A stretch of 64,000 nt of DNA, taken from the NCBI GenBank assembly GCA_965203575.1, contig OZ241894.1, positions 124,001 to 188,000 of the forward strand. Direction: 5' to 3'. The number at the start of each line of letters is the position of its first letter. Position 1 is the stretch's first letter. The translations under genes were made by a program, and so were the position numbers. Under the pieces are notes generated by a model that saw only the letters and a program-made list of their open reading frames with translations, had not been told where the DNA came from and ran no database searches. Source of the DNA: Aldehydirespirator sp965203575 (GTDB taxonomy: Bacteria; Actinomycetota; Acidimicrobiia; Acidimicrobiales; Aldehydirespiratoraceae). Of the stretch, positions 58,892-64,000 are shown piece after piece.

Positions 58892-59733
58892 CGCGGCACC
58901 CCCGCTGCCGTGGCCGGCGGCCCCAGCTCCGGGCCGGGGAACACCGAATCGCCGGCGCCCAGCACGGTCTGGTCCCACTCCACCACCGCGCCGGTCATCA
59001 TCCCCGACTCGGAGGTGGCCAGGTGCACGATGGTGCGGGCGATCTCCGACGGCTTGATCAGCCGGCCGAACGGCATCCCGGCCTCGGCCCGATCCAGCCA
59101 GCCGTCGGTGGCGCCGTCGAACGTGCGCTGCACGACGTCCTCGTTGGGGGTGTCCATCCATCCTGGGCACAGCAGGTTCACGCGGATGCGGTGGCGCATC
59201 AGCGAGAAGGCCAGGTTGCGGGTCATGGCGACCAGCGCCCCCTTGGAGGTGGCGTACGGCAAGAGCTTGGGCGGCCCGCCCCGTCCCGCGATGGACCCGA
59301 TGAGCACGATCGTGCCCTCTATCGACTCGCGGGCCATGATCCGCGCCACTCCCTGGCTCAGCAGGCCCGGCGCCTTGACGTTGACGGCCAGCATGGCGTC
59401 CCACAGTTCCGGGGTGGTGTCCCAGACCGTGCCCCGGTCGGTTATGGCCGCGCAGTTGACGAAACTGTGGCAGGCGCCGAAGCTGCCGTCGAGCACGGCG
59501 AGGACCCGCTCACAGACGCCGGCGTGGGAGAGGTCGGCGGCCAGGAACTCCGCCCGGCACTGGCCGGTTCGCAGCGACTCCGCCGCCGCCTCGCCCTTGG
59601 CGCCGTCGCGGCCGACCAGCAGCAGGCCGGATGCCCCCTCGGAGACCAGCCGCTGCGCCACGGCGTAGCCGAGGCCCTGCGAGCCTCCCGTGATCAGCGC
59701 TACGCCGCCGCGGAAGGAGCCTGGATCAGTCAC
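58888..59733 (-). CDS. Short-chain dehydrogenase/reductase
   Basis: 281 residues, classical SDR. The cofactor loop is VALITGGSQGLGYAVAQRLV, the catalytic set is IGSIAGRGGPPKLLPYATSK (Ser, Tyr-x3-Lys), and the C-terminal NLLCPGWMDTPNEDVVQRTF resembles glucose/cyclitol-type SDRs. It is GTG-started; the region around this start is duplicated 70 bp upstream near the IolD stop. It probably oxidises a hydroxyl on the cluster's cyclic substrate. Confidence 0.87.
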   Translation of the reverse strand: MTDPGSFRGGVALITGGSQGLGYAVAQRLVSEGASGLLLVGRDGAKGEAAAESLRTGQCRAEFLAADLSHAGVCERVLAVLDGSFGACHSFVNCAAITDRGTVWDTTPELWDAMLAVNVKAPGLLSQGVARIMARESIEGTIVLIGSIAGRGGPPKLLPYATSKGALVAMTRNLAFSLMRHRIRVNLLCPGWMDTPNEDVVQRTFDGATDGWLDRAEAGMPFGRLIKPSEIARTIVHLATSESGMMTGAVVEWDQTVLGAGDSVFPGPELGPPATAAGVPR

Positions 59734-59799
59734 CAGCCCACCACCACCGCCCCGGCGAGCGCTGGCGCAGCGACCGACGCGCCGCAGAGGGAACCTGGA

Positions 59800-61701
59800 T
59801 CACCAGCCCACCCGCTGGGAGGAGCGGGCCTCGTCGAAGCCGGCGCGGGCCTCGAGCACCGCCGGGAGGGCGCTCACCTCGGGCACGCTGACCTCCCAGA
59901 AGGCACCGCCCTCGGTCCAGGAGCTCGGATGCGTCTTCAGCGCGATCACGTAGGTGCGATCAGCATCCCGGGCCCGCTCGATGGCCGCCTCGAGCTCGGC
60001 CACCGTGCGCACCGTCTCGGCGCCGCAGCCCATTGAGGCCGCGTGGGCCGCGAAGTCCACTTCGACGACGTCGGCGGCGTCGTCGGCGCGGTCGGTGCGG
60101 CAGTCCGACATGAAGTTGTTGAACGACACCCCGCCCGCGGAGACCTGCAGCCGGTCGATGATGGCGAAACCGCCGTTGTCGCAGACGATGACGATGAGCT
60201 TGTGCCCCGACAGCACCGTGCTGTAGAGGTCGCTGTTCATCATCAGGTACGAGCCGTCGCCGACCAGGGCGATCACCTCGCGGTCGGGCATGGCCATCTT
60301 CGCTCCCCAGGCCCCCGAGATCTCATACCCCATGCACGAGTAGCCGTACTCGCAGTCGAACGAGTGGACGCCCTGCGAGCGCCACCCGCTGATCAGCTCG
60401 CCGGGGAAGCCCCCCGCGGCGGTGACCACGTAGGTGGACGCGCCGGCGGCCCGGTCGACCGCTCCGACGACCTGCGCGTAGGTGGGGAGGTCCTCGGGGG
60501 CGGTGTCGCCGTTGCCGGCTCCCGAGGATCCCAGCGTCACCGGAGCGGCGATCTTGTCGATGTACGCGTGGTACTGGGCCGTCTCCGAGGCGGCCCTCAC
60601 CGACCAGGACTGCGGGGCCCGGTAGTCGCCGACGGCCGCTCCCAGCTCGGCCAGACCCTCCCTGGCGTCGGCCACCAGCGGAACCGACCGGTGCTTGACC
60701 GCGTCGAAGCGGGCCGCGTTCAGCCCGATGATGCGGGCGGCCTCGTCGGAGAACACCGTCCATGAACCGGTGACGAAGTCCCCGAGACGGGTGCCCACCG
60801 CCAGCACGACGTCGGCCTCCGCCGCCATGGCGTTGCCCGAGACGCAGCCGGTCACGCCGATCGGCCCGCAGTTGAGGGGGTGGTGAGCGGGCAGCGAGGT
60901 GCGGCCCGCGGTGGTCTCGACCACCGGGATCCCGTGAGCCTCCGCGAAGGCGGCCAGTTGCTCCTCGGCCAGCGACCAGCGCACGCCGCCGCCGGCGATG
61001 ATCAGCGGACGCTGCGCGCCGGACAGCACCTCCGCGGCCCTGCGCAGCTCGCCCCGGTCGGGCCTGGGCCGGCGGATCTCGTGCACTGTCTCGGTGAAGA
61101 AGCGAGCCGGATAGTCGTAGGCGTCGCCCTGCACGTCCTGGGGCAGCCCGATGAAGGCCGGACCGCAGTCGCCCGGATCGAGCATGGTGTGGACGGCGTG
61201 CGGCAGCGAGTGCACGACCTGCTCGGGTGCGGTGATCCGGTCCCAGAAGCGCACCACGGCCCGGAAGGCGTCGTTGACGGTGGTGGTGGGGGAACCGAAG
61301 TGCTCGACCTGCTGCAGCACCGGATCGACGATGCGGTGGTCGAAGGTGTCGCCCGAGATCAGCAGCAGCGGCAGCCGGTTGGACAGCGCCACCGCGGCCG
61401 CGGTCACCATGTTGGTGGCGCCCGGGCCGATCGAGCTGGTGGCCACCATGATCCGGCGCCGCTTGTGGGCCCGGGTGAAGCCGCAGGCGGCCAGGGCCAT
61501 GCCCTGCTCGTTCTGGCCCCGCCAGGTGGGCAGCGTGTCGCCGGCCCGCTCCAGCTCGTGGCCCAGGCAGGTGACGTTGCCGTGGCCGAAGATGGCGAAC
61601 ACGCCCGCGAACAGCGGCACGGTCTCGCCGTCGACCTCTATGTGCTGGGCTGCGAGGTAGCGGACCACCGCCCCCGAAGTAGTGAGCCTTACCGTCTCCA
61701 T
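59800..61701 (-). CDS. iolD: 3D-(3,5/4)-trihydroxycyclohexane-1,2-dione hydrolase
   Basis: 633 residues, the length of IolD. The ThDP-enzyme blocks are GHGNVTCLGHELERAGDTLP, NEQGMALAACGFTRAHKRRR and the ThDP signature VIALVGDGSYLMMNSDLYST with VCDNGGFAII. IolD cleaves the ring of trihydroxycyclohexadione to 5-deoxyglucuronate, the key committed step of inositol degradation. The start is an ATG with GAGAGG seven bases upstream. It anchors the assignment of the whole cluster to inositol-type chemistry. Confidence 0.94.
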   Translation of the reverse strand: METVRLTTSGAVVRYLAAQHIEVDGETVPLFAGVFAIFGHGNVTCLGHELERAGDTLPTWRGQNEQGMALAACGFTRAHKRRRIMVATSSIGPGATNMVTAAAVALSNRLPLLLISGDTFDHRIVDPVLQQVEHFGSPTTTVNDAFRAVVRFWDRITAPEQVVHSLPHAVHTMLDPGDCGPAFIGLPQDVQGDAYDYPARFFTETVHEIRRPRPDRGELRRAAEVLSGAQRPLIIAGGGVRWSLAEEQLAAFAEAHGIPVVETTAGRTSLPAHHPLNCGPIGVTGCVSGNAMAAEADVVLAVGTRLGDFVTGSWTVFSDEAARIIGLNAARFDAVKHRSVPLVADAREGLAELGAAVGDYRAPQSWSVRAASETAQYHAYIDKIAAPVTLGSSGAGNGDTAPEDLPTYAQVVGAVDRAAGASTYVVTAAGGFPGELISGWRSQGVHSFDCEYGYSCMGYEISGAWGAKMAMPDREVIALVGDGSYLMMNSDLYSTVLSGHKLIVIVCDNGGFAIIDRLQVSAGGVSFNNFMSDCRTDRADDAADVVEVDFAAHAASMGCGAETVRTVAELEAAIERARDADRTYVIALKTHPSSWTEGGAFWEVSVPEVSALPAVLEARAGFDEARSSQRVGW

Positions 61702-61747
61702 GGCCTACCTCTCCGTGGCCTCCCGGCCATCAGTCGATCCGCGTTCG

Positions 61748-61763
61748 GGAACGAGCGTGTTCC
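61748..61763. promoter_or_regulatory. Candidate operator in the Gfo-iolD gap
   Basis: The inverted repeat GGAAC-gagcgt-GTTCC lies in the 99-bp gap between the Gfo/Idh gene and iolD. The rest of this gap shows nothing recognisable. It could bind a cluster regulator, but none is encoded here. Confidence 0.3.
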
Positions 61764-61800
61764 GTCTCTTGGTAGCAGCTTCCGTGTGCCGCCGCACCTC

Positions 61801-62976
61801 TCAGTCGATCCTGACCGACACGACGTCCGTCCAGGCGCCGGTCTCCCAGCTGCGCAGCAGCGCGGCCTGCACGCTCACATACTCCAGCGCCTGCTCCATC
61901 CCCGCCGAATGGGGCCGGCCCTCGGCCACTGCGGCCAGGAATTCGTGGTCCTGGATGGTCACGACGTCCTCGAACCCGATGGAGTTGGCCTCGCCGGGAA
62001 CGAAGCCCGCGTGATACGGGTGGCGTTCGCCGGCGTAGACGGTGGTGTAGCCCCGGTCGCCCTCGATGATGTTGAACAGCCGCATCTGGTTCATGGTCTC
62101 GAAGTTCCAGCTGAGCGCGCCGTCGGTGCCGTGGATGTCGAAGGCCATCTGGCTCTGCGGCCCCACCATCGTCCGGCTCACCTCGAAGGTGCCGCGGCTG
62201 CCGTTGGCGAACACGGCCATCGCCCCGAAGTAGTCCTCGTTGGTGACCACCCCGACAGGGTCGCCCGGTCTGCCCCGGTCGTAGTGGGTGCCCGACGCGG
62301 ACGGCAGGGGTCGCTCCTTGATGAACGTCTCGCCGGTGCCCACCACCCGCAGGATCGGGCCGTTGAGCATCATGGCCAGGTCGATGGCGTGGCTGAGGAT
62401 GTCGGTGGAGACGCCGTGCCCGGCCTGGTCGATCAGGAAGCGCCAGCTGAGCAGGCCGAGCGGATCGGCGCCGTACATGGAGAAGAAGCGGCCCCGGTAG
62501 TTGGTGATCTGGCCCAGCTCGCCCGCCTCAATCAGGTTGCGGGCGTGCTGCACCAGCGGCACGAACCGGTAGTTGTAGCCGACCCCGGTGATGATTCCCG
62601 CGTCACGGCAGGCCTTCTCGGCCCGGGCCGTCTGGATGGGAGTGCCCCCGACCGGCTTCTCGCAGAACACGTGCCTGCCCGACGCGGCGGCCACCTCGAC
62701 CAGCTCGCAGTGCACCATGTTGGGCGCGCAGATCACGACCACGTCCACGTCCGGGTGGTCGACCGCCACCCGCCAGTCCTCGGTGACCTCGCGGAAGCCG
62801 AAGTCCCTCACGGCGACGGCCCGCCGCTCTGCCAGCGTGTCGGCGCACACCGTCAGCTCGGCGCGGTATTCGAGGCTGTCGAAGATCAACGGCAGGCGTG
62901 CGTAGGACCGGGCGTGGGCCTGGCCCATCCAGCCGAAGCCGATCACGGCGATCCCGATGCGGCGCGGGGTGCTCAT
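61801..62976 (-). CDS. Gfo/Idh/MocA dehydrogenase (second copy in cluster)
   Basis: 391 residues. Nucleotide loop IGIAVIGFGWMGQAHARSYA, EKP motif GRHVFCEKPVGGTPIQTARA and YNYRFVPLVQHARNLIEAGE. The C-terminal domain has DILSHAIDLAMMLNGPI, a histidine segment at the catalytic position. It is longer than the IolG-like gene and only distantly similar, so it probably acts on a different sugar or cyclitol intermediate. Its ATG overlaps the stop of the PGDH-like gene (ATGA). Confidence 0.85.
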   Translation of the reverse strand: MSTPRRIGIAVIGFGWMGQAHARSYARLPLIFDSLEYRAELTVCADTLAERRAVAVRDFGFREVTEDWRVAVDHPDVDVVVICAPNMVHCELVEVAAASGRHVFCEKPVGGTPIQTARAEKACRDAGIITGVGYNYRFVPLVQHARNLIEAGELGQITNYRGRFFSMYGADPLGLLSWRFLIDQAGHGVSTDILSHAIDLAMMLNGPILRVVGTGETFIKERPLPSASGTHYDRGRPGDPVGVVTNEDYFGAMAVFANGSRGTFEVSRTMVGPQSQMAFDIHGTDGALSWNFETMNQMRLFNIIEGDRGYTTVYAGERHPYHAGFVPGEANSIGFEDVVTIQDHEFLAAVAEGRPHSAGMEQALEYVSVQAALLRSWETGAWTDVVSVRID

Positions 62977-63929
62977 GAGGCCCTCCGGCGGTCGACGGCG
63001 GGATCGGCCGCGGCCGGATCGAGCAGGTGCTCGGGACTCCCACCACGCAGCCACTGGGCCGCCTGGCCCAGCGCCTGGTCGAGAAGCCTGACCATTCCCG
63101 CAGTGGTCGACGACGCGACGTGCGGGGTGACGATCACATCGTCGCGCCCGAGCAGCGGATGGCCCGCCGGCAGCGGCTCGGGCTCGGTCACATCGAGACC
63201 GGCCCCGGAGATGCGGCCCGACTCCAGCCCGGCAAGCAGCGCGTCGTGGTCGATCAGCGCTCCCCGGGCACAGTTGATGATGATGACCCCCGGCTTCATG
63301 GACGCGACGGCGCGGGCGTCGACGATGTGGCGGGTGGCCGCGGTTGCGGGCGCGTGCAGCGACACCGCGTCGCTGTCGCGCCACAAGCCGTCGAGGTCCA
63401 CCGGCTCGCCGGTGTCCGCCACGCGGGCGGGATCCAGATGCGGGTCGTGGACCAGCACCCTCATGCCGAGCGCGGCCCCGTAGCGCCCCACGCGGCTGCC
63501 GATGCGCCCGCAACCCAGCAGCCCCAGAGTCCGGCCGTGAAGCTCCAGGGCGCGATGGTTGACCCGGTAGTCGCCCAGACCGGCCGCGAGCCCGCGCTCG
63601 GCGGGCTTCACGCGCTTGGACACGGCCAGCAGCAGCGCCAGGGCGTGCTCGGCGGTGGACACGGTGGGAGCGTCGGGCGCGTTGCACGCGGCCACCCCGG
63701 CCGCGGCGCACTCGGCGACCGCCACATTGTCGTAGCCGATGCCGGCGCGGGCCACCACCTTCAAACGGGGCAGGCGGCGGCAAGCGTCGGAGTCCCAGGA
63801 CTTCTCCGCCCCGACCACGGCACCGTCGGCGGTGGCGAGGTCGTCGGTCAGCTCGACGTCGCCGGGGACGGAGACCTCGGGCGGCGGCCGGCGGTCGATC
63901 CATATGCGCCACCGCGCCGGGCCGCTCAT
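62973..63929 (-). CDS. D-3-phosphoglycerate dehydrogenase-like 2-hydroxyacid dehydrogenase
   Basis: 318 residues. Catalytic set: IINCARGALIDHDALLAGLE (Arg), LDVTEPEPLPAGHPLLG (Glu) and VIVTPHVASSTTAG (His); cofactor loop ALELHGRTLGLLGCGRIGSR. It lacks the C-terminal regulatory domain of SerA. It probably reduces or oxidises a 2-hydroxyacid of the cluster pathway, not serine biosynthesis. It overlaps both the Gfo gene and the gene upstream by ATGA. Confidence 0.85.
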   Translation of the reverse strand: MSGPARWRIWIDRRPPPEVSVPGDVELTDDLATADGAVVGAEKSWDSDACRRLPRLKVVARAGIGYDNVAVAECAAAGVAACNAPDAPTVSTAEHALALLLAVSKRVKPAERGLAAGLGDYRVNHRALELHGRTLGLLGCGRIGSRVGRYGAALGMRVLVHDPHLDPARVADTGEPVDLDGLWRDSDAVSLHAPATAATRHIVDARAVASMKPGVIIINCARGALIDHDALLAGLESGRISGAGLDVTEPEPLPAGHPLLGRDDVIVTPHVASSTTAGMVRLLDQALGQAAQWLRGGSPEHLLDPAAADPAVDRRRAS

Positions 63930-64000
63930 GCCGCCTCGGCCTCGGAGGGATCCCCGCCGGCGAGCACGGCATCGATCTCGGCCACCGTCGGCATGGCGTC
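63926..64000 (-). CDS. Unidentified CDS, C-terminal end only
   Basis: The last 24 codons and stop of a gene entering from the right edge: DAMPTVAEIDAVLAGGDPSE and AEAA. Its stop overlaps the ATG of the PGDH-like gene, so it is part of the same operon. The segment is too short to identify. Confidence 0.7.
   Translation of the reverse strand, partial: DAMPTVAEIDAVLAGGDPSEAEAA

Noticed and set aside
1..64000. CRISPR arrays, rRNA genes, integrases and IS transposases
   Set aside because: Looked for on both strands; no repeat-spacer array, rRNA segment, recombinase or DDE transposase signature was seen.

Overview
The window is GC-rich, densely packed actinobacterial DNA. GTG and TTG starts are common, and GTGA/ATGA stop-start overlaps are frequent. 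Several signs point to class Acidimicrobiia or a near relative: an F420-type luciferase-like monooxygenase, a DUF222-HNH (13E12-type) protein, tandem OB-fold/thiolase genes, cysteine-bearing SLH repeats and a mitochondrial-type aconitase. This assignment is inferred from gene content; no rRNA is present.

Layout. 1-3.4 kb: thiolase with two DUF35 OB-fold partners (CoA-linked lipid or steroid chemistry) and a polytopic membrane protein. 3.5-7.8 kb: tRNA-Val, an amidase, murF, and ddl on the opposite strand; the murF-ddl gap holds three hairpin repeats with a 72-bp period. 7.9-12.8 kb: a tight operon of a fatty acyl-CoA reductase/HAD fusion, a LarA-like protein and a PlsC-type acyltransferase. 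12.9-22.1 kb: central carbon metabolism with aconitase, a LysR regulator, a carboxyltransferase, citrate synthase, a quinone oxidoreductase, AceK (isocitrate dehydrogenase kinase/phosphatase) and chorismate mutase. 22.2-27.7 kb: DUF222-HNH protein, a split CcdA/TlpA-like redox pair, a truncated MazF-like gene, a phosphotransferase and an LLM oxidoreductase.

27.7-35.2 kb is an accessory island ending at an odd tRNA-Val(GAC). It carries hipBA between imperfect 41-bp direct repeats, a membrane/coiled-coil protein, a small protein followed by a truncated retropepsin-like fragment, a TIGR02391-like protein, a zinc-ribbon protein, a DNA methyltransferase fused to HNH, and broken-gene debris with direct repeats. 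Part of it (about 32.5-34.8 kb) is visibly less GC-rich than its flanks.

35.2-47 kb: enoyl-CoA hydratase family protein, a lipoprotein serpin, ArsR plus permease, DUF1801/DUF418/DUF4389 proteins, tRNA-Cys, a ComF-like phosphoribosyltransferase, tRNA-Gly, and a methionine operon (metX plus a PLP sulfhydrylase) behind a SAM-riboswitch-like leader, then a DEAD-box helicase. 47-53.6 kb: adenosine deaminase, a secreted SLH-M16 peptidase fusion, upp, a 2-hydroxyacid dehydrogenase and a second small membrane/coiled-coil protein.

53.6-64 kb is a long minus-strand catabolic cluster built on myo-inositol-type enzymes: IolD, IolB, an IolG-like dehydrogenase and a LacD/DUF2090-like aldolase. It also contains two SDRs, a second Gfo/Idh/MocA dehydrogenase, a PGDH-like dehydrogenase and an unusual membrane diiron desaturase fused to a C-terminal Rieske domain. 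That fusion suggests an oxygenation step feeding an inositol-like route, and it is the strongest candidate here for undescribed biochemistry. The FAR-HAD/LarA-like/PlsC operon, the actinobacterial AceK and the SLH-M16 fusion are the next most interesting.
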